Of a stretch of 64,000 nt of DNA, positions 9,696 to 18,944 are shown one piece after another. A model generated the notes under the pieces. It saw only the letters and a program-made list of their open reading frames with translations, made no database searches and was not told the origin of the DNA. The position numbers were made by a program, and so were the translations under genes. Numbering within the stretch: position 1 is the stretch's first letter; every line of letters begins with the position of its first letter. Where the stretch lies: NCBI RefSeq assembly GCF_010119545.1, contig NZ_JAAEAA010000008.1, positions 105,900 through 169,899 of the forward strand, given 5' to 3'. This DNA is from Pontibacter fetidus (lineage in GTDB: Bacteria > Bacteroidota > Bacteroidia > Cytophagales > Hymenobacteraceae).

Positions 9696-10934
9696 ATGAA
9701 GATTCTGCTTTCCGCCTACGCCTGCCAACCCAACAGTGGCTCCGAGCTCGGAAACGGCTGGAACTGGGCACTGGAAACGGCACGGCTGGGCTACGAAGTA
9801 TACTGCCTGACAACCCCTGAGGGCAAAGATGAAATAGAAGCGGAGCTGGAACGCGTACAGGAACCTAACCTGCATATCATTTATGTTACCGTGCCCGACT
9901 GGGTGAACTATGCATTCCGTTACCAGCCCGGCGTATACTTACATTATATAGTATGGCAAGAACAAGCTTATAAAAAAGCGAAGGAGTTATCGGCAACTAT
10001 AGCTTTTGATGTAGTGCACCATATTACCTTGGGTAGCCTGCAAATGAGCTCGGCCCTCTGGAAGTTGAAAAAGCCGCTGCTGTTCGGACCAGTGGGTGGC
10101 GGACAAAAAGCCCCGGTAGCGTTTAAGAAATACTTTTACCATTGGTGGCGCATGGAGCTTGTCCGTGATTTTGTAAGCAACCTGCTGGTAAAATTTAACC
10201 CCAACGTGCGCCAGACCATGCAGCACGCCGATAAGGTTTTTGTTACCAACGAAGACACATATAACCTGGCAGTAGCAAATGGCGCTAAAAACCCGGAAAT
10301 GTTCTTGGACACCAGCCTTGCTGAAAGTTTTTACCCGGAACAAATGCCTGAAAGGGAGTTTAACGGTACACTAAAGATACTATGGGTTGGACGGGTTTAC
10401 CCGCGTAAAGGGCTGCCATTAGTTCTGGAAGCCTTATCAAAAGTACGGAGTGATGTTCGGTATGAGCTAACTATAATCGGCGATGGCCCGGCAGCTTACA
10501 TGATCCCGGAGTGGCTGGATACCTATAAACTTCATGGAAAAGTAAACGTAAGAGGGCAGGTAACGTGGCAGGAAGTACAGCAAGCCTATACTACGCATAA
10601 CCTGTTCTTCTTCTGCAGTCTCCGCGATTCGTTTGCCTCGCAGTATTTAGAAGCCATGGCCTACGGATTACCGCTCATAACACTAAACCTATATGGCGTA
10701 AAAGCGTTTGTACCGGATGATGCGGCTATTAAAATAACACCAACTACAGCAGAACAAACCTGTCAGGATTTGGCTGATGCCGTAACAAACCTGTACGATA
10801 ACCCCGAGCAGCTGCTACACTATGGCAAAAGAGCCTTTGAAGTAGCGCGGGAACACACATTTAACAAGAAAATAGAACACATGGCTGCGTACTATAATGC
10901 GTATGCACCTGCGCAGCAAGAAGTTTTACTATAA
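9696..10934 (+). CDS. Glycosyltransferase family 4
   Basis: This 412-residue GT-B enzyme opens with KILLSAYACQPNSGSELGNG, a pattern common in GT4 proteins of EPS loci. It has LWVGRVYPRKGLPLVLEAL at the start of the C-terminal Rossmann half and CSLRDSFASQYLEAMAYGLP as the donor-binding motif; note that the first acidic residue of the usual E-x7-E is replaced (DSFASQYLE). It should act on the cytoplasmic side in repeat-unit assembly. It follows the previous gene by 12 bases and is followed after 13 bases by the GT2 gene. Confidence 0.9.
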   Translation: MKILLSAYACQPNSGSELGNGWNWALETARLGYEVYCLTTPEGKDEIEAELERVQEPNLHIIYVTVPDWVNYAFRYQPGVYLHYIVWQEQAYKKAKELSATIAFDVVHHITLGSLQMSSALWKLKKPLLFGPVGGGQKAPVAFKKYFYHWWRMELVRDFVSNLLVKFNPNVRQTMQHADKVFVTNEDTYNLAVANGAKNPEMFLDTSLAESFYPEQMPEREFNGTLKILWVGRVYPRKGLPLVLEALSKVRSDVRYELTIIGDGPAAYMIPEWLDTYKLHGKVNVRGQVTWQEVQQAYTTHNLFFFCSLRDSFASQYLEAMAYGLPLITLNLYGVKAFVPDDAAIKITPTTAEQTCQDLADAVTNLYDNPEQLLHYGKRAFEVAREHTFNKKIEHMAAYYNAYAPAQQEVLL

Positions 10935-10947
10935 ACAACCCGACCCA

Positions 10948-11787
10948 ATGATACATATAGTTATACCTGTATTTAACAGAAAAGAATTTACCCGCGCCTG
11001 CCTTGACTCCCTTAACAGGCAAACCAACCAGGATTTTAAAGTAATTATAGTTGACGACGGCTCTACGGACGGTACGGATGAAATGCTGCGCATAGAATAC
11101 CCTGAGGTGGATGTGTTGCGCGGCGATGGCAATCTGTTCTGGACAGCTGGCGTGAACCTGGGCATCCGCCATGCTTTGAAACAAGGCGCAGATAAGATCA
11201 TGACCATGAATAACGATGTGGTAGTGGATGAGCGCATGATAGAGCAGATGTATAAATGGCATGCTAAAAAGCCGGAAGCCCTGATCGGGGCTCTAGAGCT
11301 AGATGCAGAGAACGGCAAACCGATATTCGGTGGCGAAAGATTAAACTGGATATCTGGCAGCACGCAGCAGATACTGGAAATTATACCGGAACCGGAACGC
11401 CGAGGCCTGCACGCAGTAACGCACTTACCGGGTCGTGGCCTGTTTATACCTAGAGCAGTTTTTGAGAAAATCGGTTTATTTGATGAAGACCGTTTTCCGC
11501 ATTATATCGCTGACTTTGACTATACGCACACTGCCCGCCGTGCAGGTTTTGAGCTATATGTAAATTACGATGCTAAAATCTTAACATACCCTGAGGCCAG
11601 CGGCGACCGTGAGAACCGCCGAAACAAGAGCCTGAAAAACTACTACAAACACTTATTCGATATTAAAGGTGGTGGTAACCTGCGCGACTTTACCCGGTTT
11701 ACTTTTAAAAACTGCCCAAAACCTTATATACCCTTTTACCTTGCCAATGGCTATACCCGCCGGCTGTTAGGCTATCTTGTTAAGTAA
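10948..11787 (+). CDS. Glycosyltransferase family 2
   Basis: The GT-A fold is shown by IHIVIPVFNRKEFT at the N-terminus, IVDDGSTDGT (nucleotide binding) and MTMNNDVVVD (the D-x-D equivalent). It is about 279 residues. An upstream in-frame ATG (10897) would overlap the preceding gene and add a non-homologous stretch, so I prefer the ATG at 10948. It resembles rhamnosyl/galactofuranosyl-type GT2 enzymes but the donor is unknown. The stop overlaps the next start by one base (TAATG), consistent with one operon. Confidence 0.9.
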   Translation: MIHIVIPVFNRKEFTRACLDSLNRQTNQDFKVIIVDDGSTDGTDEMLRIEYPEVDVLRGDGNLFWTAGVNLGIRHALKQGADKIMTMNNDVVVDERMIEQMYKWHAKKPEALIGALELDAENGKPIFGGERLNWISGSTQQILEIIPEPERRGLHAVTHLPGRGLFIPRAVFEKIGLFDEDRFPHYIADFDYTHTARRAGFELYVNYDAKILTYPEASGDRENRRNKSLKNYYKHLFDIKGGGNLRDFTRFTFKNCPKPYIPFYLANGYTRRLLGYLVK

Positions 11788-13022
11788 TGCAGGCAGCAAC
11801 ACTATACTATAATAAGCAACGGAGCCATAAAGTATTTTTATGGCTTTCTGCTTTTATAGTTTTGTTAGCGGCTATAGTTGTAACTATTAACAACCAGAAA
11901 AACAGTACCCCATCGGTAGGGGTATTACAAGCAAAGGAATTTGATAAGCCTATAGTTATAACAAAGGGCGGCACCTATACCGGCAACTGGGAATCCCGGG
12001 ACTCTGAGATACCGGCTGTAGAGGTGCGTACGTCTGAGCCTGTTACCATTATAAATTCTACAATACGCGGGGCGGGCTACCTTATAAAAAGCTGGGGGCA
12101 TGATGCCAACATAACTATAAAGCACACCAGTGGCTATGGGCTAACACCTACCCCCTGGAGCGGCTACATCAAATCCAGAAGATTTCTGACGATAGATCAT
12201 TTCCGGAATGTGGTGGTTGAAAACTGCAATCTGAATAATACGGCCGGCATTTATATTGGCGAGAACTATACCGGCAACGGTACGCCTGCTAACTCTATTA
12301 AAATACGCTATAACAAAGCCTATAACATTGACGGGCGCACTTATAATGGAATAGACATTGTACAGTTTGTGCAGTTTAATTATAAAGGTGAGGTACCTGC
12401 TGTAGAAATTGCCTGGAACCAGGTGATCAACGAACCCGATAAGTCAGCTGTAGAGGATAACATCAATATCTTTAATTCGCGCGGCACTCCCGACTCCCCG
12501 ATGCGCATCCATAACAACTATATACAAGGCGCTTACCCCTACCCTGCCAACAGCAATTCTTACTCAGGGGGCGGCATTCTTACCGATTCCCCGGGAACAG
12601 ATTCTGCCAGGGTTACAGCATTTGTTATGATACATGATAACCAGTTGGTTGGCCTCGGAAACCATTGTATAGGTATAGCAGGAGGCAATAACATAGAAGT
12701 CTGCAACAACCGGGCGGTAGTGGCTGCCTCGTTCCAGGACAGCACTCCCTTCCCTTTCTGGACCAGCGGCATCTGGGCACGGGATTACTACAAAGGCAAA
12801 CTAACCTATGGCAATAGCATACACCACAACCAGCTGGCCGTACTTGGCCGCGACCGAACTTGGCGAAACGATGTGGGCGATAGCACCCAGTTTGTAGCCT
12901 CGGTTTACGACAACGAACATTTACCTGACAAAGTAACTATAAACCTGGAAGCCCGGGAGTTTACGCTTTGGCAACAGAAGTTAAAATTAGCCGGCATTAA
13001 GCTGGGTCCACAAAATCAGTAA
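11787..13022 (+). CDS. Membrane-anchored right-handed beta-helix protein
   Basis: The 411-residue protein has one N-terminal membrane helix (about residues 15-34, KVFLWLSAFIVLLAAIVVTI) and then a periplasmic domain rich in short N/V/I repeats (VVVENCNLNN, IHNNYIQGAY, IHDNQLVGLG, IEVCNNRAVV) typical of parallel beta-helix carbohydrate-active proteins. There is no T9SS sorting domain. The whole domain is closely similar to the N-terminal domain of the secreted protein at 13975-17424. A role as polysaccharide lyase, epimerase or binding protein is plausible from the fold and from its place at the end of the export operon. I recognise no specific catalytic motif. Confidence 0.8.
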   Translation: MQAATLYYNKQRSHKVFLWLSAFIVLLAAIVVTINNQKNSTPSVGVLQAKEFDKPIVITKGGTYTGNWESRDSEIPAVEVRTSEPVTIINSTIRGAGYLIKSWGHDANITIKHTSGYGLTPTPWSGYIKSRRFLTIDHFRNVVVENCNLNNTAGIYIGENYTGNGTPANSIKIRYNKAYNIDGRTYNGIDIVQFVQFNYKGEVPAVEIAWNQVINEPDKSAVEDNINIFNSRGTPDSPMRIHNNYIQGAYPYPANSNSYSGGGILTDSPGTDSARVTAFVMIHDNQLVGLGNHCIGIAGGNNIEVCNNRAVVAASFQDSTPFPFWTSGIWARDYYKGKLTYGNSIHHNQLAVLGRDRTWRNDVGDSTQFVASVYDNEHLPDKVTINLEAREFTLWQQKLKLAGIKLGPQNQ

Positions 13023-13193
13023 ACATCCAATTCCCTTATTCATAGTTTGTAGCATTAACGTAACTATAGATAGCGCATCATATTAAGGGTTCAGCTTTTG
13101 AAGCTGTCTGGCAAGCGTGGGTTACTCTATACTTAGTTTACTGGCGCGTTTTGAATTTCATGATGAACTTTAAGAGCGAGTCTGAGATGTGAG

Positions 13194-13260
13194 TGGGCCA
13201 TAGGCCAAGCTATAGTTCGTTACCAGTCAGGACGCTCCAGCTATAGTTTAGTGGTATACT
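13194..13260. repeat. Degenerate copy of intergenic multi-palindrome element
   Basis: The segment TGGGCC-ATA-GGCC, followed by GCTATAGTTCGT, then CAGTCAGGACGCTC and finally TGGTATAC, aligns along its length with 36253-36311. The two sites lie 23 kb apart in unrelated intergenic regions, so this looks like a dispersed element. The left part of the element, two hairpins in the other copy, is not recognisable here. Confidence 0.6.
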
Positions 13261-13811
13261 GTTCACCTCTCTTACGGAATTTAAGGCTGGTTTGAGGCCT
13301 CAAGCTTACAAGCTAGCCTAAACACATACATTGTATAGATCAATTAGTGGCAGTTAATTTCGGTGCTATTTCATATCCTCACTTCACTTCTAACCATTTG
13401 ATTACCAACTGCCGTCACTAAAAAGACTATTAAAATTGAATTTGCTTCTCATCAAACAGTACAATTCCACACAAAAGTCGCTTTAGGTTTATAAGTATAG
13501 TTATATCTATATGTTTAAATTAAAATATACTTATCTAAATTTTCTTCAATTTTTGTTTAAAATTTCTGGGCTAGCACACAATAAATTTGAACTTATAGTT
13601 TTAATCCTATTTATAAACATAATATCAATACAATTAAATTATAATTTTTTATAGAATTAAATATTTAGCCGCCCTGAAACTTTTACAAAAACATGCTTTA
13701 TTTGCTTTATTTAGGCTTTTTGCAATTACATAAAGATGTAATTTTATAAAGCTTTTATAATTTTATTCAGAAAATCGAAAATAGGTGTAGTTTTTATAAA
13801 ATTTTCCCCCT

Positions 13812-13819
13812 TATATTTG
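13812..13819 (+). promoter_or_regulatory. Candidate -7 box TATATTTG
   Basis: It matches the Bacteroidota -7 consensus TAnnTTTG and would give a leader of about 150 bases ahead of the secreted beta-helix/PA14 gene. No convincing -33 TTTG is seen at the expected distance, and the surrounding DNA is AT-rich, so a chance match is possible. Confidence 0.4.
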
Positions 13820-13955
13820 CAACAACTTATATATGAGCAATTTAAGTTTGCATCTATAGTTTCAGATTCTTGCTTACTTGCTCTGCTCTTTTCAGGTAAA
13901 GTGCTATACACTAACAGATACCAGAAAAGGGTGATTAAGGAAAAATAAATATTTT

Positions 13956-13969
13956 CAACTTTTAGCCAA
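13956..13969 (+). promoter_or_regulatory. Shared leader motif CAACTTTTAGCCAA, copy 1
   Basis: This 14-base sequence ends five bases before the start codon of the secreted beta-helix protein. An identical 14-base sequence abuts the start of the giant adhesin (44006-44019), and both are preceded by AATAAA and a T-rich stretch. It may be a translation or mRNA-leader element for abundant exported proteins. Confidence 0.4.
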
Positions 13970-13974
13970 AAAAG

Positions 13975-16900
13975 ATGAATACACAAACCTCTTATGTAAA
14001 TAAGAAGGCTCAGCTATTGCTTGCCGTATTACTCACCGTATTAGTGAGTGTGTTTATCCCCAACCTTGTACAAGCCCAGACATACAGCGGACCGCTGGTG
14101 ATCACAAAGGGTGGTACTTACACTGGTAACTGGGAGTCCCGCGATTCAGAAATTCCTGCCGTAGACGTAAGAACATCTGAACCTGTAGTTATCGTAAATT
14201 CCAATATTCGTGGTGCCGGTTACCTTATCAAAAGCTGGGGCCATGGCGTTAACATTACAGTTCGCCACACGAATGGTTATGGTTTAACTCCAACTGCCTG
14301 GAGAGACTATCCGAAGTCACGCCGTTTTTTATCAATAGACGTTTTCCGTAATGTAGTTGTAGAGAACTGCTACATGGAAGGCACTGCCGGTATTTTTGTT
14401 GGCGAGCAGTATGTTGGTAACGGAACTACTTCCGAGTCTATCAAGATACGCTACAACAAAGCCAAAAACATAGATGGCCGTGTGCAGGGCGATACTGACC
14501 TGGTGCAGTTTGTACAGTTCAACTTCCGTGGCGATGTGCGCGGCGCTGAAATTGGCTGGAACCAGGTAATCAATGAGCCAGGCAAGTCTGCTGTAGAGGA
14601 TAACATTAACCTGTTTAACTCACGCGGTACTTCCGATTCTCCTATCCGTATCCACAACAACTACATCGAGGGTGCATACCCTAACCCTGCAACTGGTAAC
14701 GAATACTCAGGTGGTGGTATCATATCTGACACAAACGCCGGTTTAGACCAGGCTACCCGTTACGTAGAAGCACACGACAACCACCTGGTAAACCTGGGTA
14801 ACTATAGCATGGGTATTGCCGGCGGTAACAACATCCGTTATCACCACAACCGCGCTATCAACTCTGCTACGTTTAAGGATGGTACCCGCTTTAACATGTA
14901 TACTTCAGGACTTTGGAGTGCTGACTATTACAAAATGGGAACAACCTTCTCTAACTCTATCGACAACAACGTAGTAGGTATTACAGCATGGGGCTGGGAT
15001 AACAACCGTAACGACTTTACAGTTAACCAGTATGCTTCTTACAGCAACAACACTAACCTATCAGGTACTATAACACTGCAGACTGAAGCCGCTGAATTTG
15101 AGCTTTGGCAGCAGAAGCTTGCTAAAAACGGTATAGTACTAGGCCCTAACGGCTCTGGTGCATCAACCAGCCCGATAGCAACTGCTCCGGCTCCAGCACC
15201 AGCTCCAGCTCCACCTACAGAAACATCAACAGGTACAACAACTTCTGGTGGTAAAATTACCCGCGAGTTCTGGTCAAACATTACAACTGGTTCAGTAGCC
15301 TCTATCCCGACTACAAACCCGACGTCTAAGTCTGAGCTGACCTTATTTGAAGCGCCTCAGAACGTAGGCCACGATTATGGCCAGCGTGTGAAAGGTTATG
15401 TAACAGCACCAACAACAGGTAACTATACGTTCTGGATCTCATCTGATGACAACTCGGAACTATACCTGAGCACGTCTGAAGATCCGTCTAAGAAAGTAAA
15501 AATTGCTTCAATCAATGGCTGGACCAACTCTCGTGAGTACACCAAGTTTGCTTCACAGAAATCGGCAACGATCGCCCTGGAAGCAGGCAAGCGTTACTAC
15601 ATTGAAGCAGCTATGGTGGATATTGATGGTGGTGACCACCTTTCAGTAGGCTGGCAGTTGCCAAACGGTACGCAGGAAAGACCAATTGCCGGTAACAGAC
15701 TGTCGCCAATGGGTAGCACTGCTCCTACCACTACTTCGCCTACGCCAACAGTTAACCAGGCACCGGCTATTACGCTAACATCGCCTAAAACAGGTACCTC
15801 GTATACAGCAGGTACAGCTATTACCCTGTCAGCAACAGCAACCGATGCCGACGGTAAAATTGCTAAAGTAGAGTTCTTCCAGGGTTCAACCAAGATCGGT
15901 GAATCTACTGTGAGCCCATACAACTATAACTGGGCAAATGCAGCGGCAGGCAGCTACTCTATTACAGCGAAGGCTACTGACAATTCAGGTGCTACTAAAA
16001 CATCGACAGCAGCTACTATAACTGTAACAGCTTTAACCAGCACAGCACCATCTACAGGTACTACAACAGGTTCTACAACCGGTACAGGTAAGATCACGCG
16101 TGAGTTCTGGTCAAATATTACAACTGGTTCGGTAGCCTCTATCCCGACTACAAACCCGACGTCTAAGTCTGAGCTGACCTTATTTGAAGCTCCTCAGAAC
16201 GTAGGCCACGATTATGGCCAGCGTGTGAAAGGCTATGTAACAGCACCGGCTACTGGTAACTATACGTTCTGGATCTCATCTGATGACAACTCGGAACTAT
16301 ACCTGAGCACGTCTGAGGATCCTGCCAAGAAAGTGAAGATCGCTTCGATCACGGGCTGGACTAACTCTCGTGAGTACACCAAGTTTGCATCACAGAAATC
16401 GGCAACGATCGCCCTGGAAGCAGGTAAGCGTTACTACATTGAGGCTGCCATGGTGGATATTGACGGTGGTGACCACTTATCTGTAGGCTGGCAGCTGCCA
16501 AACGGTACGCAGGAAAGACCAATTGCCGGTAACAGACTGTCGCCGATGGGAAGCGTTGCTACTACTACTACAACACCAACCACAGAGCCTGTAGCTACTG
16601 TGCCTGGTACAACAACTACGGTAACTGGTAAAATTACGCGTCAGTTCTGGTCTAATGTTACAGGAACAAGCGTAGCAGCAGTGCCAACTTCAAACCCTAC
16701 AAGCACTTCTGAACTGACATTGTTCGAAGCGCCACAAAACGTAGGTGATGACTATGGTCAGCGTATCAAAGGTTATGTAACAGCTCCGTCTTCTGGTAAC
16801 TATACGTTCTGGATCGCTTCGGATGATTATTCTGAACTATACCTGAGCACGTCGGAAGACCCGGCTAAGAAAGTGAAGATTGCTTCGGTAACCGGCTGGA

Positions 16901-17424
16901 CCAACTCACGGGAGTACACGAAATTTGCATCGCAGAAATCGGCAACGATAGCCCTGGAAGCTGGCAAGCGCTACTACATTGAGGCCGTGATGATGGATGT
17001 GTATGGTGGCGACCACCTTTCAGTAGGCTGGCAGTTACCGAACGGAACACAGGAAAGACCGATTGCCGGTAACAGACTGTCTCCGATCGGAAGCACAACA
17101 GATGCAGGTTCTATTACCTTGGCTTCTGCAAGCACAACAACCGAGACAGCAGACACAGATATCTCGTTCACGGATGTAACAGCTTATCCTAATCCGTTTA
17201 AGACTGTACTTACCCTGGATATGGGTTCTCAGAATGTGAAACTACAGTCAGTTGTGATCATGACGCAGGATGGCAAGGTTAAATACAAAGAAGACAACCT
17301 GCAGCTGGTTAACAACAAACTGGAGATGGACCTGACTGGCGCTCGTCTGAAACGCGGAATTTATCTTCTGAAATACACAGACAGCAACGGTAACAGCAAA
17401 TCGCTTAAAGTTATCAAAGAGTAA
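13975..17424 (+). CDS. Secreted beta-helix protein with three PA14 modules and T9SS type A sorting domain
   Basis: The order in this 1149-residue protein is: signal peptide (about 1-35, ending VQAQ); right-handed beta-helix (about 40-395) closely similar to the protein at 11787-13022; Pro/Ala linker (APAPAPAPP, about 402-412); PA14 module 1 (426-581); Ig-like domain (about 594-685, ITLTSPKTGTSY); PA14 module 2 (705-860); PA14 module 3 (885-1040); and a C-terminal sorting domain (about 1065-1149, beginning VTAYPNPF and ending GIYLLKYTDSNGNSKSLKVI). PA14 domains often bind carbohydrate. The protein should be exported by T9SS and kept at the surface or released, where it could bind and perhaps modify the polymer made by this locus. 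Catalytic activity is not proven. A strong terminator follows. Confidence 0.88.
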   Translation: MNTQTSYVNKKAQLLLAVLLTVLVSVFIPNLVQAQTYSGPLVITKGGTYTGNWESRDSEIPAVDVRTSEPVVIVNSNIRGAGYLIKSWGHGVNITVRHTNGYGLTPTAWRDYPKSRRFLSIDVFRNVVVENCYMEGTAGIFVGEQYVGNGTTSESIKIRYNKAKNIDGRVQGDTDLVQFVQFNFRGDVRGAEIGWNQVINEPGKSAVEDNINLFNSRGTSDSPIRIHNNYIEGAYPNPATGNEYSGGGIISDTNAGLDQATRYVEAHDNHLVNLGNYSMGIAGGNNIRYHHNRAINSATFKDGTRFNMYTSGLWSADYYKMGTTFSNSIDNNVVGITAWGWDNNRNDFTVNQYASYSNNTNLSGTITLQTEAAEFELWQQKLAKNGIVLGPNGSGASTSPIATAPAPAPAPAPPTETSTGTTTSGGKITREFWSNITTGSVASIPTTNPTSKSELTLFEAPQNVGHDYGQRVKGYVTAPTTGNYTFWISSDDNSELYLSTSEDPSKKVKIASINGWTNSREYTKFASQKSATIALEAGKRYYIEAAMVDIDGGDHLSVGWQLPNGTQERPIAGNRLSPMGSTAPTTTSPTPTVNQAPAITLTSPKTGTSYTAGTAITLSATATDADGKIAKVEFFQGSTKIGESTVSPYNYNWANAAAGSYSITAKATDNSGATKTSTAATITVTALTSTAPSTGTTTGSTTGTGKITREFWSNITTGSVASIPTTNPTSKSELTLFEAPQNVGHDYGQRVKGYVTAPATGNYTFWISSDDNSELYLSTSEDPAKKVKIASITGWTNSREYTKFASQKSATIALEAGKRYYIEAAMVDIDGGDHLSVGWQLPNGTQERPIAGNRLSPMGSVATTTTTPTTEPVATVPGTTTTVTGKITRQFWSNVTGTSVAAVPTSNPTSTSELTLFEAPQNVGDDYGQRIKGYVTAPSSGNYTFWIASDDYSELYLSTSEDPAKKVKIASVTGWTNSREYTKFASQKSATIALEAGKRYYIEAVMMDVYGGDHLSVGWQLPNGTQERPIAGNRLSPIGSTTDAGSITLASASTTTETADTDISFTDVTAYPNPFKTVLTLDMGSQNVKLQSVVIMTQDGKVKYKEDNLQLVNNKLEMDLTGARLKRGIYLLKYTDSNGNSKSLKVIKE
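15250..17094 (+). repeat. Three 468-bp PA14-coding repeats
   Basis: Copies lie at 15250-15717, 16087-16554 and 16627-17094, each exactly 468 bases (156 codons). Copies 1 and 2 differ by only a few residues in the protein and by scattered, mostly silent changes in the DNA. Copy 3 is more diverged at its N-terminal part. An Ig-like domain interrupts copies 1 and 2. The pattern points to recent duplication or gene conversion. Confidence 0.9.
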
Positions 17425-17444
17425 TTAACAACAAACAACTATAG

Positions 17445-17477
17445 AAAGGTGCATCTGTAACGGATGCACCTTTTTTG
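17445..17477 (+). terminator. Intrinsic terminator after the PA14 gene
   Basis: AAAGGTGCATC (17445-17455) pairs with GATGCACCTTT (17463-17473) across a 7-base loop, and the T-run continues to 17476. It ends the 13975-17424 transcript. Confidence 0.88.
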
Positions 17478-17683
17478 CTTTAGGCTAGTACCGCCTTTTT
17501 ATGTTTCCGGAATTTTAAAACACAGGAAAAACATAGCAACTAAACTATACAGATCAAGTATAAATGTGGGGTCGGCAAAACTATAGTTCAGTTCACGTTT
17601 TCGGCCATATAAACCCAAAGCCAGGTAACACAAACGCACTGCTTTTTATCAGGAACTATAGTTCAGATAGCAGTTTACACCCT

Positions 17684-18820
17684 ATGAAATTCAATTTAAA
17701 AGAAATAGCGGGCAATGCCCGTAACCAGTTCAAAACCACCATGCTTTCGGTATCGGGCAAAGTATGGCGAAACCCGCTTACCCGCGAAGAAACGATAGCC
17801 CTTTTAAAACACGCTATAGTTTACCAGCACCAATCGCCGCCGGTACACATACCCGAACTAAACGACGCTGTTACAGGCGAAATGCTGCAGGAAGAGGCCG
17901 ACTTTGAATTTGAACCCGACACGGTTTGGGCTATAGATCGCAACACAGCTGTACAAACTATAAAAGTTAGCCGTTCGGGGGTAGTGCTACTCAACAACAG
18001 GCAGCTCCTGAACCTGGATTACGGTTGCTCTGCCGGCCTTCTGGATTCTCCGATCAAAACCGAAAGTGTAACGTACCCGTTAGTAGTGGCTCCTTGGTCG
18101 CATTTCTGGGGAGCTTATTACGATTACATTATGTACGTAGTAGCCAAGCTTTGCCGCATCGAGCAAGTGTACGGACCCGAGATCTGGCAAAAAGCAAAAG
18201 TGTGTTACCCGCTCTTTCAGACTGCTTACGAAAAAGAATTCCTCCGAAAACTGAACATCCCGGAAGAAACTGTGCTGGACACCCGAACCAACTGGAAACA
18301 GGAAATACAGGCTGATCGTGTAATTGCAGGCAACAACCAGGTAGAATACATCCCAACTGCTGCCGACATTGCCCTGCTACGGAAACGCTTTTTACCGGAC
18401 CTTGAAAAACCTATTAAAAAACGCAGGTTATACATTGCCCGAGCAGGCCGCCGCAAAGTAACCAACGAGGCAGAATTATTGCCTGTACTTAAAGCATTTG
18501 GTTTTGAGTTTATTGAGGACAGAGCCCGAAGCGTAGATGAGCAGATAAAATTGTTTAGGGGAGCAGAAGCTATCGTTAGTCCGCACGGCGCGGCCTTAAC
18601 CAACCTGTTGTGGTGCGACCCGGGCACAAAAGTGCTTGAACTATTTAACCAGGGATACCGGCCAAACTACTACTTTTACCTGTGCCACGTCCTGCATATG
18701 CCTTATAACTGCCTGGTAGACAGAACCGCCAACAAGGAAAACCACTGGAGCAACACCGCTGAAGACATCTACATTTCCCCTGAAGAACTGCGGATAAAAC
18801 TCACGCAACTACTGCCCTAA
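17684..18820 (+). CDS. Glycosyltransferase family 61 (DUF563)
   Basis: The C-terminal half carries the GT61 signature SPHGAALTNLLWCDPGTKV, followed by the FNQGYRPNYYF stretch. The N-terminal half (YPLVVAPWSHFWGAYYDYIM) matches the region ahead of the donor-binding fold. About 378 residues from the ATG at 17684; an in-frame ATG at 17564 exists, but the extra 40 residues look like leader DNA because they include two AACTATAGTTC motifs. It stands alone between two terminators, so it probably has its own promoter. It is a distant paralogue of the GT61 protein at 32801-34036. Donor sugar unknown. Confidence 0.87.
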   Translation: MKFNLKEIAGNARNQFKTTMLSVSGKVWRNPLTREETIALLKHAIVYQHQSPPVHIPELNDAVTGEMLQEEADFEFEPDTVWAIDRNTAVQTIKVSRSGVVLLNNRQLLNLDYGCSAGLLDSPIKTESVTYPLVVAPWSHFWGAYYDYIMYVVAKLCRIEQVYGPEIWQKAKVCYPLFQTAYEKEFLRKLNIPEETVLDTRTNWKQEIQADRVIAGNNQVEYIPTAADIALLRKRFLPDLEKPIKKRRLYIARAGRRKVTNEAELLPVLKAFGFEFIEDRARSVDEQIKLFRGAEAIVSPHGAALTNLLWCDPGTKVLELFNQGYRPNYYFYLCHVLHMPYNCLVDRTANKENHWSNTAEDIYISPEELRIKLTQLLP

Positions 18821-18840
18821 ACTCAAACTATGGTTTATAA

Positions 18841-18879
18841 AAAAGCCGCTGTTACATTTCTGCAACAGCGGCTTTTTTA
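18841..18879 (+). terminator. Intrinsic terminator after the GT61 gene
   Basis: AAAAGCCGCTGTT (18841-18853) pairs perfectly with 18864-18876, with a T-run to 18878 on the plus strand and A-rich sequence before it. It could work in both directions between these convergent genes. Confidence 0.88.
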
Positions 18880-18895
18880 TGCCTAATATTAAAAC

Positions 18896-18921
18896 AAAGG
18901 CCGGTATAGTTACCGGCCTTT
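18896..18921 (-). terminator. Intrinsic terminator of the sugar-dehydrogenase chimera gene
   Basis: AAAGGCCGGTA (18896-18906) pairs perfectly with TACCGGCCTTT (18911-18921) across a four-base loop. Read on the minus strand, the stem is followed by TTTGTTTTAATATT. It lies just past the stop codon at 18945 and stands back to back with the plus-strand terminator. Confidence 0.8.
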
Positions 18922-18944
18922 GCTATAGTTATAGTTACTTCTAG

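Larger units (their letters stand above)
13023..13974. other. Long AT-rich intergenic region upstream of the secreted beta-helix gene
   Basis: About 950 bases with no credible gene. It holds several CTATAG motifs (near 13064, 13210, 13241, 13853), a degenerate copy of the multi-palindrome element (13194-13260), a very AT-rich stretch from about 13490 to 13800, a candidate promoter (13812-13819) and a leader of about 150 bases before the next start. Confidence 0.6.

Noticed and set aside
10897..10947. Upstream extension of the GT2 gene
   Set aside because: It would overlap the previous gene and precede the normal GT2 N-terminus; the ATG at 10948 begins exactly at the family start.
17564..17683. 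Upstream extension of the GT61 gene
   Set aside because: The added 40 codons contain two copies of the dispersed palindrome and do not look like GT61 sequence; the ATG at 17684 is better.
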